A stretch of DNA of 64,000 nt from Euwallacea fornicatus. Taxonomy: Eukaryota; Arthropoda; Insecta; Coleoptera; Curculionidae. The stretch lies in contig NW_027096009.1 in assembly GCF_040115645.1 (NCBI RefSeq), forward strand, positions 62,001 to 126,000, written 5' to 3'. Position numbers and translations under genes: made by a program. Every line of letters starts with the position of its first letter. Positions within the stretch are counted from its first letter, which is position 1. The notes beneath the pieces are model-generated. The model saw only the letters and a list, made by a program, of their open reading frames with translations, was not told the origin of the DNA and searched no databases. Shown in pieces: positions 36,073-50,144 of this stretch.

Positions 36073-37480
36073 TAACTTCGGTCAATGAGGACCAAATTTC
36101 TTAAACAAAGACTCAAATGAACCATCTCGACGAGATCTTTAACATAACGGAACACATCATGATTGTATCATCTTGAGTTTCCACGAAAAATAGAACATTA
36201 TGAGCTCAAACATACAATTTTTGTGACTTTTCACATGTTGAAGCTCGATAACTTCGGTCAATGAGGATCAAATTTCTTAATCAAAGAGCCAAATGAACCA
36301 TCTCGACGAGATCTTTAACATGACGTTACACATCATGATTGTATCATCTTGAGTTTCAAAGAAAAATAGTACTTTATGAGCTCAAACATACAAGTTTTGT
36401 GACTTTTCACATGTTGAAGCTCGATAACTTCGGTCAATGAGGACCAAATTTCTTAATCAAAGACTCAAATTAACCATCTCGACGAGATCTTCAACATGAC
36501 GTAACACATCATGATTGTATCATCTTGAGTTTCAAAGAAAAATAGTACTTAAAGAGCTCAAACATACAATTTTTGTGACTTTTCACATTTTGAAGCTCGA
36601 TAACTTCGGTCAATGACGACCAAATTTCTTAATCAAAGACTCCAATGAACCATCTCGACGAGATCTTTAACATGACGTTACACATCATGATTGTATCATC
36701 TTGAGTTTCAAAGAAAAATAGTACTTAATGAGCTCAAACATACAAGTTTTGTGACTTTTCACACTTTGAAGCTCTATAACTTCGTTCAATGAGGACCAAA
36801 TTTCTTAATCAAAGACTCAAATGAACCATCTCGACGAGATCTTTAACATGACGTTACACATCATGATTGTATCATCTTGAGTTTCCACGAAAAATAGAAC
36901 TTTATGAGCTCAAACATACAATTTTTGTGACTTTTCACATTTTGAAGCTCGATAACTTCGGTCAATGAGGATCAAATTTCTTATTTAAAGACTCAAATGA
37001 ACCATCTCGACGAGACCTTTAACATGACGTTACACATCATGATTGTATCATCTTGAGTTTCCACGAAAAATAGTACTATATGAGCTCAAACATACAAGTT
37101 TTGTGACTTTTCACATGTTGAAGCTCGATAACTTCGGTCAATGAGGATCAAATTTCTTAATCAAAGACTCAAATGAACCATCTCGACGAGACCTTTAACA
37201 TGACGTAACACATCATGATTGTATCATCTTGAGTTCCCACGGAAAATAGTACTGTATGAGCTCAAACATACAATTTTTGTGACATTTCACAGGTTGAAGC
37301 TCGATAACTTCGGTCAATGAGGACCAAATTTCTTAATCAAAGACTCAAATGAACCATCTCGACGAGATCTTTAACATGACGTAACACATCATGATTGTAT
37401 CATCTTGAGTTTAAAAGAAAAATAGTACTTAAAGAGCTCAAACATACAATTTTTGTGACTTTTCACATGTTGAAGCTCGA
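36073..37480 (+). repeat. Octamer module, copy 2
   Basis: Starts 1584 bp (9 monomers) after copy 1, with one AAGTCTC/TTTAAAAG unit (35897) between them. Unit 1 has GAGGAC where copies 1, 3, 4 and 5 have GACGAC, so its first 20 bases come from a different monomer type. Otherwise all eight units match by eye. The following unit at 37481 carries GACGACATC, GAACATT and a unique GCTTGATAAC (37651), a C-to-T change at a CpG. Confidence 0.89.
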
Positions 37481-38007
37481 TAACTTCGGTCAATGAGGAC
37501 CAAATTTCTTAAACAAAGTCTCAAATGAACCATCTCGACGACATCTTTAACATGACGTAACACATCATGATTGTATCATCTTGAGTTTCCACGAAAAATA
37601 GAACATTATGAGCTCAAACATACAATTTTTGTGACTTTTCACATGTTGAAGCTTGATAACTTCGGTCAATGAGGACCAAATTTCTTAAACAAAGACTCAC
37701 ATGAACCTTCTCGACGAGATCTTTAACATAATGATACACATCATGTTTGTATCATCTTGAGTCTCAAAGAAAAATAGTACTTAATGAGCTCAAACATACA
37801 ATTTTGTGACTTTTCACACTTTGAAGCTCTATAACTTCGTTCAATGAGGACCAAATTTCTTAATCAAAGACTCAAATGAACCATCTCGACGAGATCTTTA
37901 ACATGACGTTACACATCATGATTGTATCATCTTGAGTTTCCACGAAAAATAGAACTTTATGAGCTCAAACATACAATTTTTGTGACTTTTCACATGTTGA
38001 AGCTCGA

Positions 38008-38359
38008 TAACTTCGGTCAATGAGGACCAAATTTCTTAAACAAAGTCTCAAATGAACCATCTCGACGACATCTTTAACATGACGTAACACATCATGATTG
38101 TATCATCTTGAGTTTCCACGAAAAATAGAACATTATGAGCTCAAACATACGATTTTTGTGACTTTTCACAGGTTGAAGCTCGATAACTTCGGTCAATGAG
38201 GACCAAATTTCTTAAACAAAGTCTCAAATGAACCATCTCGACGACATCTTTAACATGACGTAACACATCATGATTGTATCATCTTGAGTTTCCACGAAAA
38301 ATAGAACATTATGAGCTCAAACATACGATTTTTGTGACTTTTCACAGGTTGAAGCTCGA
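38008..38359 (+). repeat. Perfect single-monomer tandem duplication
   Basis: Units 38008-38183 and 38184-38359 appear identical over all 176 bases (AAGTCTC, GACGACATC, GTAAC, GAACATT, CGATTTTT, CACAGG). In the parallel copy of this block (33609-34488) an AAGTCTC unit is followed by a GACGAC/GACTCC unit instead. The simplest reading is a very recent one-unit slippage or unequal exchange. From 38184 on, 11 units (38184-40119) match 33961-35896 at 4223 bp, apart from the one-base deletion at about 37800. Confidence 0.85.
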
Positions 38360-38711
38360 TAACTTCGGTCAATGACGACCAAATTTCTTAATCAAAGACT
38401 CCAATGAACCATCTCGACGAGATCTTTAACATGACGTTACACATCATGATTGTATCATCTTGAGTTTCAAAGAAAAATAGTACTTAATGAGCTCAAACAT
38501 ACAAGTTTTGTGACTTTTCACATTTTGAAGCTCGATAACTTCGGTCAATGACGACCAAATTTCTTAAACAAAGACTCAAATGAACCATCTCGACGAGATC
38601 TTTAACATAACGGAACACATCATGATTGTATCATCTTGAGTTTCAAAGAAAAATAGTACTTAAAGAGCTCAAACATACAATTTTTGTGACTTTTCACATT
38701 TTGAAGCTCGA

Positions 38712-40119
38712 TAACTTCGGTCAATGACGACCAAATTTCTTAAACAAAGACTCAAATGAACCATCTCGACGAGATCTTTAACATAACGGAACACATCATG
38801 ATTGTATCATCTTGAGTTTCCACGAAAAATAGAACATTATGAGCTCAAACATACAATTTTTGTGACTTTTCACATGTTGAAGCTCGATAACTTCGGTCAA
38901 TGAGGATCAAATTTCTTAATCAAAGAGCCAAATGAACCATCTCGACGAGATCTTTAACATGACGTTACACATCATGATTGTATCATCTTGAGTTTCAAAG
39001 AAAAATAGTACTTTATGAGCTCAAACATACAAGTTTTGTGACTTTTCACATGTTGAAGCTCGATAACTTCGGTCAATGAGGACCAAATTTCTTAATCAAA
39101 GACTCAAATTAACCATCTCGACGAGATCTTCAACATGACGTAACACATCATGATTGTATCATCTTGAGTTTCAAAGAAAAATAGTACTTAAAGAGCTCAA
39201 ACATACAATTTTTGTGACTTTTCACATTTTGAAGCTCGATAACTTCGGTCAATGACGACCAAATTTCTTAATCAAAGACTCCAATGAACCATCTCGACGA
39301 GATCTTTAACATGACGTTACACATCATGATTGTATCATCTTGAGTTTCAAAGAAAAATAGTACTTAATGAGCTCAAACATACAAGTTTTGTGACTTTTCA
39401 CACTTTGAAGCTCTATAACTTCGTTCAATGAGGACCAAATTTCTTAATCAAAGACTCAAATGAACCATCTCGACGAGATCTTTAACATGACGTTACACAT
39501 CATGATTGTATCATCTTGAGTTTCCACGAAAAATAGAACTTTATGAGCTCAAACATACAATTTTTGTGACTTTTCACATTTTGAAGCTCGATAACTTCGG
39601 TCAATGAGGATCAAATTTCTTATTTAAAGACTCAAATGAACCATCTCGACGAGACCTTTAACATGACGTTACACATCATGATTGTATCATCTTGAGTTTC
39701 CACGAAAAATAGTACTATATGAGCTCAAACATACAAGTTTTGTGACTTTTCACATGTTGAAGCTCGATAACTTCGGTCAATGAGGATCAAATTTCTTAAT
39801 CAAAGACTCAAATGAACCATCTCGACGAGACCTTTAACATGACGTAACACATCATGATTGTATCATCTTGAGTTCCCACGGAAAATAGTACTGTATGAGC
39901 TCAAACATACAATTTTTGTGACATTTCACAGGTTGAAGCTCGATAACTTCGGTCAATGAGGACCAAATTTCTTAATCAAAGACTCAAATGAACCATCTCG
40001 ACGAGATCTTTAACATGACGTAACACATCATGATTGTATCATCTTGAGTTTAAAAGAAAAATAGTACTTAAAGAGCTCAAACATACAATTTTTGTGACTT
40101 TTCACATGTTGAAGCTCGA
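38712..40119 (+). repeat. Octamer module, copy 3
   Basis: Matches copy 1 unit for unit, including its upstream neighbour (the GACGAC/TAACGGAAC/TACTTAAAGAG unit at 38536 pairs with 34313). It is therefore part of a longer 11-monomer duplication of 33961-35896. Unit 3 carries AAATTAACC with CTTCAACATG (39129). The copy is followed at 40120 by another GACGACATC unit. Confidence 0.9.
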
Positions 40120-40471
40120 TAACTTCGGTCAATGAGGACCAAATTTCTTAAACAAAGTCTCAAATGAACCATCTCGACGACATCTTTAACATGACGTAAC
40201 ACATCATGATTGTATCATCTTGAGTTTCCACGAAAAATAGAACATTATGAGCTCAAACATACGATTTTTGTGACTTTTCACAGGTTGAAGCTCGATAACT
40301 TCGGTCAATGACGACCAAATTTCTTAATCAAAGACTCCAATGAACCATCTCGACGAGATCTTTAACATGACGTTACACATCATGATTGTATCATCTTGAG
40401 TTTCAAAGAAAAATAGTACTTAATGAGCTCAAACATACAAGTTTTGTGACTTTTCACATTTTGAAGCTCGA

Positions 40472-41703
40472 TAACTTCGGTCAATGACGACCAAATTTCT
40501 TAAACAAAGACTCAAATGAACCATCTCGACGAGATCTTTAACATAACGGAACACATCATGATTGTATCATCTTGAGTTTCCACGAAAAATAGAACATTAT
40601 GAGCTCAAACATACAATTTTTGTGACTTTTCACATGTTGAAGCTCGATAACTTCGGTCAATGAGGATCAAATTTCTTAATCAAAGAGCCAAATGAACCAT
40701 CTCGACGAGATCTTTAACATGACGTTACACATCATGATTGTATCATCTTGAGTTTCAAAGAAAAATAGTACTTTATGAGCTCAAACATACAAGTTTTGTG
40801 ACTTTTCACATGTTGAAGCTCGATAACTTCGGTCAATGAGGACCAAATTTCTTAATCAAAGACTCAAATTAACCATCTCGACGAGATCTTCAACATGACG
40901 TAACACATCATGATTGTATCATCTTGAGTTTCAAAGAAAAATAGTACTTAAAGAGCTCAAACATACAATTTTTGTGACTTTTCACATTTTGAAGCTCGAT
41001 AACTTCGGTCAATGACGACCAAATTTCTTAATCAAAGACTCCAATGAACCATCTCGACGAGATCTTTAACATGACGTTACACATCATGATTGTATCATCT
41101 TGAGTTTCAAAGAAAAATAGTACTTAATGAGCTCAAACATACAAGTTTTGTGACTTTTCACACTTTGAAGCTCTATAACTTCGTTCAATGAGGACCAAAT
41201 TTCTTAATCAAAGACTCAAATGAACCATCTCGACGAGATCTTTAACATGACGTTACACATCATGATTGTATCATCTTGAGTTTCCACGAAAAATAGAACT
41301 TTATGAGCTCAAACATACAATTTTTGTGACTTTTCACATTTTGAAGCTCGATAACTTCGGTCAATGAGGATCAAATTTCTTATTTAAAGACTCAAATGAA
41401 CCATCTCGACGAGACCTTTAACATGACGTTACACATCATGATTGTATCATCTTGAGTTTCCACGAAAAATAGTACTATATGAGCTCAAACATACAAGTTT
41501 TGTGACTTTTCACATGTTGAAGCTCGATAACTTCGGTCAATGAGGATCAAATTTCTTAATCAAAGACTCAAATGAACCATCTCGACGAGACCTTTAACAT
41601 GACGTAACACATCATGATTGTATCATCTTGAGTTCCCACGGAAAATAGTACTGTATGAGCTCAAACATACAATTTTTGTGACATTTCACAGGTTGAAGCT
41701 CGA
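40472..41703 (+). repeat. Octamer module, copy 4 (seven units)
   Basis: Units 1 to 7 match copies 1-3. The expected eighth unit (TTTAAAAG) is replaced at 41704 by a unit with GTTAC, TTCCAAAG and TTTTTGGGACATTTC, a type otherwise seen in the CATGGCG cassette. Upstream, the TAACGGAAC/TACTTAAAGAG unit present at 34313 and 38536 is missing, so this copy follows the GACGAC/GACTCC unit at 40296 directly. Confidence 0.88.
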
Positions 41704-42407
41704 TAACTTCGGTCAATGAGGACCAAATTTCTTAATCAAAGACTCAAATGAACCATCTCGACGAGATCTTTAACATGACGTTACACATCATGATTGTATC
41801 ATCTTGAGTTCCAAAGAAAAATAGTACTTAAAGAGCTCAAACATACAATTTTTGGGACATTTCACATGTTGAAGCTCGATAACTTCGGTCAATGAGGACC
41901 AAATTTCCTAAACAAAGTCTCAAATGAACCATCTCGACGAGATCTTTAACATGACGTAACACATCATGATTGTATCATCTTGAGTTTCCACGAAAAATAG
42001 TACTTAATGAGCTCAAACATACGATTTTTGTGACTTTTCACAGGTTGAAGCTCGATAACTTCGGTCAATGACGACCAAATTTCTTAATCAAAGACTCCAA
42101 TGAACCATCTCGACGAGATCTTTAACATGACGTTACACATCATGATTGTATCATCTTGAGTTCCAAAGAAAAATAGTACTTAAAGAGCTCAAACATACAA
42201 TTTTTGGGACATTTCACATGTTGAAGCTCGATAACTTCGGTCAATGAGGACCAAATTTCCTAAACAAAGTCTCAAATGAACCATCTCGACGAGATCTTTA
42301 ACATGACGTAACACATCATGATTGTATCATCTTGAGTTTCCACGAAAAATAGTACTTAATGAGCTCAAACATACGATTTTTGTGACTTTTCACAGGTTGA
42401 AGCTCGA
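41704..42407 (+). repeat. Dimer duplication with hybrid first unit
   Basis: Units 41704 + 41880 are repeated as 42056 + 42232 (352 bp). The second members (CCTAAACAAAG, AAGTCTC, CGATTTTT, CACAGG) look the same. The first members share the 3' half (TTCCAAAG, TACTTAAAGAG, GGGACATTTC) but differ in the 5' half: GAGGAC and GACTC at 41704, GACGAC and GACTCC at 42056. That places the exchange point between monomer positions about 45 and 105. Confidence 0.82.
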
Positions 42408-42583
42408 TAACTTCGGTCAATGACGACCAAATTTCTTAATCAAAGACTCCAATGAACCATCTCGACGAGATCTTTAACATGACGTTACACATCATGATTG
42501 TATCATCTTGAGTTTCAAAGAAAAATAGTACTTAATGAGCTCAAACATACAAGTTTTGTGACTTTTCACATTTTGAAGCTCGA

Positions 42584-43010
42584 TAACTTCGGTCAATGAC
42601 GACCAAATTTCTTAAACAAAGACTCAAATGAACCATCTCGACGAGATCTTTAACATAACGGAACACATCATGATTGTATCATCTTGAGTTTCCACGAAAA
42701 ATAGAACATTATGAGCTCAAACATACAATTTTTGTGACTTTTCACATGTTGAAGCTCGATAACTTCGGTCAATGAGGATCAAATTTCTTAATCAAAGAGC
42801 CAAATGAACCATCTCGACGAGATCTTTAACATGACGTTACACATCATGATTGTATCATCTTGAGTTTCAAAGAAAAATAGTACTTTATGAGCTCAAACAT
42901 ACAAGTTTTGTGACTTTTCACATGTTGAAGCTCGATAACTTCGGTCAATGAGGACCAAATTTCTTAATCAAAGACTCAAATTAACCATCTCGACGAGATC
43001 TTCAACATGA
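42584..43010 (+). repeat. Octamer module, copy 5 (truncated after 2.4 units)
   Basis: Units 42584 (TAACGGAAC, GAACATT) and 42760 (GAGCC) match the module, and unit 3 begins correctly (AAATTAACC, CTTCAACATG at 43001). About 35 bases later it switches to GTCTCAAAG, TACTTAATG and the shortened T run of the cassette units. The unit at 42936 is thus a clear hybrid of module unit 3 and cassette unit 1, and it joins zone D to the TATATC units at 43200-43378. Confidence 0.85.
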
Positions 43011-46000
43011 CGTAACACATCATGATTGTATCATCTTGAGTCTCAAAGAAAAATAGTACTTAATGAGCTCAAACATACAATTTTGTGACTTTTCACACTT
43101 TGAAGCTCTATAACTTCGTTCAATGAGGACCAAATTTCTTAATCAAAGACTCAAATGAACCATCTCGACGAGATCTTTAACATGACGTTACACATCATGA
43201 TTATATCATCTTGAGTTTCCACGAAAAATAGAACTTTATGAGCTCAAACATACAATTTTTGTGACTTTTCACATGTTGAAGCTCGATAACTTCGGTCAAT
43301 GAGGATCAAATTTCTTATTTAAAGACTCAAATGAACCATCTCGACGAGACCTTTAACATGACGTTACACATCATGATTATATCATCTTGAGTTTCCACGA
43401 AAAATAGAACTTTATGAGCTCAAACATACAAGTTTTGTGACTTTTCACATGTTGAAGCTCGATAACTTCGGTCAATGAGGATCAAATTTCTTAATCAAAG
43501 ACTCAAATGAACCATCTCGACGAGACCTTTAACATGACGTAACACATCATGATTGTATCATCTTGAGTTCCCACGGAAAATAGTACTGTATGAGCTCAAA
43601 CATACAATTTTTGTGACATTTCACAGGTTGAAGCTCGATAACTTCGGTCAATGAGGACCAAATTTCTTAATCAAAGACTCAAATGAACCATCTCGACGAG
43701 ATCTTTAACATGACGTAACACATCATGATTGTATCATCTTGAGTTTAAAAGAAAAATAGTACTTAAAGAGCTCAAACATACAATTTTTGTGACTTTTCAC
43801 ATGTTGAAGCTCGATAACTTCGGTCAATGAGGACCAAATTTCTTAAACAAAGACTCAAATGAACCTTCTCGACGAGATCTTTAACATAATGATACACATC
43901 ATGTTTGTATCATCTTGAGTTTCAAAGAAAAATAGTACTTAATGAGCTCAAACATACAAGTTTTGTGACTTTTCACACTTTGAAGCTCTATAACTTCGTT
44001 CAATGAGGACCAAATTTCTTAATCAAAGACTCAAATGATCCATCTCGACGAGATCTTTAACATGAAGTAACACATCATGATTGTATCATCTTGAGTTTCC
44101 ACGAAAAATAGTACTTAATGAGCTCAAACATACAATTTTTGTGACTTTTCACATGTTGAAGCTCGATAACTTCGGTCAATGAGGACCAAATTTCTTAAAC
44201 AAAGACTCACATGAACCTTCTCGACGAGATCTTTAACATAATGATACACATCATGTTTGTATCATCTTGAGTCTCAAAGAAAAATAGTACTTAATGAGCT
44301 CAAACATACAATTTTGTGACTTTTCACACTTTGAAGCTCTATAACTTCGTTCAATGAGGACCAAATTTCTTAATCAAAGACTCAAATGAACCATCTCGAC
44401 GAGATCTTTAACATGACGTTACACATCATGATTGTATCATCTTGAGTTTCCACGAAAAATAGAACTTTATGAGCTCAAACATACAATTTTTGTGACTTTT
44501 CACATGTTGAAGCTCGATAACTTCGGTCAATGAGGACCAAATTTCTTAAACAAAGACTCAAATGAACCATCTCGACGAGATCTTTAACATAACGGAACAC
44601 ATCATGATTGTATCATCTTGAGTTTCCACGAAAAATAGTACTTAATGAGCTCAAACATACAAGTTTTGTGACTTTTCACACTTTGAAGCTCTATAACTTC
44701 GTTCAATGAGGACCAAATTTCTTAATCAAAGACTCAAATGAACCATCTCGACGAGATCTTTAACATGACGTAACACATCATGATTGTATCATCTTGAGTT
44801 TCCACGAAAAATAGTACTTAATGAGCTCAAACATACAATTTTTGTGACTTTTCACATGTTGAAGCTCGATAACTTCGGTCAATGAGGACCAAATTTCTTA
44901 AACAAAGACTCACATGAACCTTCTCGACGAGATCTTTAACATAATGATACACATCATGTTTGTATCATCTTGAGTCTCAAAGAAAAATAGTACTTAATGA
45001 GCTCAAACATACAATTTTGTGACTTTTCACACTTTGAAGCTCTATAACTTCGTTCAATGAGGACCAAATTTCTTAATCAAAGACTCAAATGAACCATCTC
45101 GACGAGATCTTTAACATGACGTTACACATCATGATTGTATCATCTTGAGTTTCCACGAAAAATAGAACTTTATGAGCTCAAACATACAATTTTTGTGACT
45201 TTTCACATGTTGAAGCTCGATAACTTCGGTCAATGAGGACCAAATTTCTTAAACAAAGTCTCAAATGAACCATCTCGACGACATCTTTAACATGACGTAA
45301 CACATCATGATTGTATCATCTTGAGTTTCCACGAAAAATAGAACATTATGAGCTCAAACATACGATTTTTGTGACTTTTCACAGGTTGAAGCTCGATAAC
45401 TTCGGTCAATGACGACCAAATTTCTTAATCAAAGACTCCAATGAACCATCTCGACGAGATCTTTAACATGACGTTACACATCATGATTGTATCATCTTGA
45501 GTTTCAAAGAAAAATAGTACTTAATGAGCTCAAACATACAAGTTTTGTGACTTTTCACATTTTGAAGCTCGATAACTTCGGTCAATGACGACCAAATTTC
45601 TTAAACAAAGACTCAAATGAACCATCTCGACGAGATCTTTAACATAACGGAACACATCATGATTGTATCATCTTGAGTTTCCACGAAAAATAGAACTTTA
45701 TGAGCTCAAACATACAATTTTTGTGACTTTTCACATTTTGAAGCTCGATAACTTCGGTCAATGACGACCAAATTTCTTAATCAAAGACTCCAATGAACCA
45801 TCTCGACGAGATCTTTAACATAATGATACACATCATGTTTGTATCATCTTGAGTCTCAAAGAAAAATAGTACTTAATGAGCTCAAACATACAATTTTGTG
45901 ACTTTTCACACTTTGAAGCTCTATAACTTCGTTCAATGAGGACCAAATTTCTTAATCAAAGACTCAAATGAACCATCTCGACGAGATCTTTAACATGACG

Positions 46001-48386
46001 TTACACATCATGATTGTATCATCTTGAGTTTCCACGAAAAATAGAACTTTATGAGCTCAAACATACAATTTTTGTGACTTTTCACATGTTGAAGCTCGAT
46101 AACTTCGGTCAATGAGGATCAAATTTCTTATTTAAAGACTCAAATGAACCATCTCGACGAGACCTTTAACATGACGTTACACATCATGATTGTATCATCT
46201 TGAGTTTCCACGAAAAATAGTACTTTATGAGCTCAAACATACAAGTTTTGTGACTTTTCACATGTTGAAGCTCGATAACTTCGGTCAATGAGGATCAAAT
46301 TTCTTAATCAAAGACTCAAATGAACCATCTCGACGAGACCTTTAACATGACGTAACACATCATGATTGTATCATCTTGAGTTCCCACGAAAAATAGTACT
46401 TTATGAGCTCAAACATACAATTTTTGTGACTTTTCACATGTTGGAGCTCGATAACTTCGGTCAATGAGGACCAAATTTCTTAAACAAAGACTCAAATGAA
46501 CCATCTCGACAAGATCTTTAACATGGCGTAACACATCATGATTGTATCATCTTGAGTTCCAAAGAAAAATAGTACTTAAAGAGCTCAAACATACAATTTT
46601 TGGGACATTTCACATGTTGAAGCTCGATAACTTCGGTCAATGAGGACCAAATTTCCTAAACAAAGTCTCAAATGAACCATCTCGACGAGATCTTTAACAT
46701 GACGTAACACATCATGATTGTATCATCTTGAGTTTCCACGAAAAATAGTACTTAATGAGCTCAAACATACGATTTTTGTGACTTTTCACAGGTTGAAGCT
46801 CGATAACTTCGGTCAATGACGACCAAATTTCTTAATCAAAGACTCCAATGAACCATCTCGACGAGATCTTTAACATGACGTTACACATCATGATTGTATC
46901 ATCTTGAGTTTCAAAGAAAAATAGTACTTAATGAGCTCAAACATACAAGTTTTGTGACTTTTCACATTTTGAAGCTCGATAACTTCGGTCAATGACGACC
47001 AAATTTCTTAAACAAAGACTCAAATGAACCATCTCGACGAGATCTTTAACATAACGGAACACATCATGATTGTATCATCTTGAGTTTCCACGAAAAATAG
47101 AACATTATGAGCTCAAACATACAATTTTTGTGACTTTTCACATGTTGAAGCTCGATAACTTCGGTCAATGAGGATCAAATTTCTTAATCAAAGAGCCAAA
47201 TGAACCATCTCGACGAGATCTTTAACATGACGTTACACATCATGATTGTATCATCTTGAGTTTCAAAGAAAAATAGTACTTAATGAGCTCAAACATACAA
47301 GTTTTGTGACTTTTCACATTTTGAAGCTCGATAACTTCGGTCAATGACGACCAAATTTCTTAATCAAAGACTCCAATGAACCATCTCGACGAGATCTTTA
47401 ACATGACGTTACACATCATGATTGTATCATCTTGAGTTTCAAAGAAAAATAGTACTTAAAGAGCTCAAACATACAATTTTTGTGACTTTTCACATTTTGA
47501 AGCTCGATAACTTCGGTCAATGACGACCAAATTTCTTAATCAAAGACTCCAATGAACCATCTCGACGAGATCTTTAACATGACGTTACACATCATGATTG
47601 TATCATCTTGAGTTTCAAAGAAAAATAGTACTTAATGAGCTCAAACATACAAGTTTTGTGACTTTTCACACTTTGAAGCTCTATAACTTCGTTCAATGAG
47701 GACCAAATTTCTTAATCAAAGACTCAAATGATCCATCTCGACGAGATCTTTAACATGACGTTACACATCATGATTGTATCATCTTGAGTTTCCACGAAAA
47801 ATAGAACTTTATGAGCTCAAACATACAATTTTTGTGACTTTTCACATTTTGAAGCTCGATAACTTCGGTCAATGACGACCAAATTTCTTAATCAAAGACT
47901 CCAATGAACCATCTCGACGAGATCTTTAACATAATGATACACATCATGTTTGTATCATCTTGAGTCTCAAAGAAAAATAGTACTTAATGAGCTCAAACAT
48001 ACAATTTTGTGACTTTTCACACTTTGAAGCTCTATAACTTCGTTCAATGAGGACCAAATTTCTTAATCAAAGACTCAAATGAACCATCTCGACGAGATCT
48101 TTAACATGACGTTACACATCATGATTGTATCATCTTGAGTTTCCACGAAAAATAGAACTTTATGAGCTCAAACATACAATTTTTGTGACTTTTCACATGT
48201 TGAAGCTCGATAACTTCGGTCAATGAGGATCAAATTTCTTATTTAAAGACTCAAATGAACCATCTCGACGAGACCTTTAACATGACGTTACACATCATGA
48301 TTGTATCATCTTGAGTTTCCACGAAAAATAGTACTTTATGAGCTCAAACATACAAGTTTTGTGACTTTTCACATTTTGAAGCTCGA
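43011..48386 (+). repeat. Satellite with mixed cassettes, including two GTCTCAAAG/GAACTTT pairs
   Basis: No regular HOR spans this stretch, but several known blocks recur. Units 44167-44517 (CACATGAACC, TTCTCG, GTCTCAAAG, one-base-short T run, then CTTCGTTC, GAACTTT) are repeated at 44870-45220. A GACGACATC unit follows at 45221, as in 33258-33784 and 37657-38183. The CATGGCG cassette sits at 46100-46803. Units at 45749 and 47884 region join a GACGAC/GACTCC start to a TAATGATAC/GTCTCAAAG end and are hybrids. No non-satellite DNA is present. Confidence 0.75.
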
Positions 48387-50144
48387 TAACTTCGGTCAAT
48401 GACGACCAAATTTCTTAATCAAAGACTCCAATGAACCATCTCGACGAGATCTTTAACATGACGTTACACATCATGATTGTATCATCTTGAGTTTCAAAGA
48501 AAAATAGTACTTAATGAGCTCAAACATACAAGTTTTGTGACTTTTCACATTTTGAAGCTCGATAACTTCGGTCAATGACGACCAAATTTCTTAATCAAAG
48601 ACTCCAATGAACCATCTCGACGAGATCTTTAACATGACGTAACACATCATGATTGTATCATCTTGAGTTTCCACGAAAAATAGTACTTTATGAGCTCAAA
48701 CATACAATTTTTGTGACTTTTCACATGTTGAAGCTCGATAACTTCGGTCAATGAGGACCAAATTTCTTAAACAAAGACTCAAATGAACCTTCTCGACGAG
48801 ATCTTTAACATAATGGTACACATCATGTTTGTATCATCTTGAGTCTCAAAGAAAAATAGTACTTAATGAGCTCAAACATACAATTTTGTGACTTTTCACA
48901 CTTTGAAGCTCTATAACTTCGTTCAATGAGGACCAAATTTCTTAATCAAAGACTCAAATGAACCATCTCGACGAGATCTTTAACATGACGTTACACATCA
49001 TGATTGTATCATCTTGAGTTTCCACGAAAAATAGAACTTTATGAGCTCAAACATACAATTTTTGTGACTTTTCACATGTTGAAGCTCGATAACTTCGGTC
49101 AATGACGACCAAATTTCTTAATCAAAGACTCCAATGAACCATCTCGACGAGATCTTTAACATGACGTAACACATCATGATTGTATCATCTTGAGTTTCCA
49201 CGAAAAATAGTACTTTATGAGCTCAAACATACAAGTTTTGTGACTTTTCACATGTTGAAGCTCGATAACTTCGGTCAATGAGGACCAAATTTCTTAATCA
49301 AAGACTCAAATTAACCATCTCGACGAGATCTTTAACATGACGTAACACATCATGATTGTATCATCTTGAGTTTAAAAGAAAAATAGTACTTAAAGAGCTC
49401 AAACATACAATTTTTGTGACTTTTCACATGTTGAAGCTCGATAACTTCGGTCAATGAGGACCAAATTTCTTAAACAAAGACTCAAATGAACCTTCTCGAC
49501 GAGATCTTTAACATAATGATACACATCATGTTTGTATCATCTTGAGTTTCAAAGAAAAATAGTACTTAATGAGCTCAAACATACAAGTTTTGTGACTTTT
49601 CACACTTTGAAGCTCTATAACTTCGTTCAATGAGGACCAAATTTCTTAATCAAAGACTCAAATGAACCATCTCGACGAGATCTTTAACATGACGTTACAC
49701 ATCATGATTGTATCATCTTGAGTTTCCACGAAAAATAGAACTTTATGAGCTCAAACATACAATTTTTGTGACTTTTCACATGTTGAAGCTCGATAACTTC
49801 GGTCAATGACGACAAATTTCTTAATCAAAGACTCCAATGAACCATCTCGACGAGATCTTTAACATGACGTAACACATCATGATTGTATCATCTTGAGTTT
49901 CCACGAAAAATAGTACTTTATGAGCTCAAACATACAAGTTTTGTGACTTTTCACATGTTGAAGCTCGATAACTTCGGTCAATGAGGACCAAATTTCTTAA
50001 TCAAAGACTCAAATTAACCATCTCGACGAGATCTTTAACATGACGTAACACATCATGATTGTATCATCTTGAGTTTAAAAGAAAAATAGTACTTAAAGAG
50101 CTCAAACATACAATTTTTGTGACTTTTCACATGTTGAAGCTCGA
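48387..50144 (+). repeat. Ten-monomer segment repeated at 54719-56476
   Basis: The offset is 6332 bp, equal to 36 monomers less the four one-base deletions between. Shared rare tags are TAATGGTAC (48811 and 55143), the one-base-short T run that follows it, AAATTAACC with TTTAAAAG, and the unit with the one-base deletion GACGACAAAT (49808 and 56140 regions). Differences are small, for example AATAAAAGAC at 55981 instead of AATCAAAGAC. The match ends in the next unit, where this copy has TTTCCACG/GAACTTT and the other has TTTCAAAG/TAGTTAATG. Confidence 0.86.
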
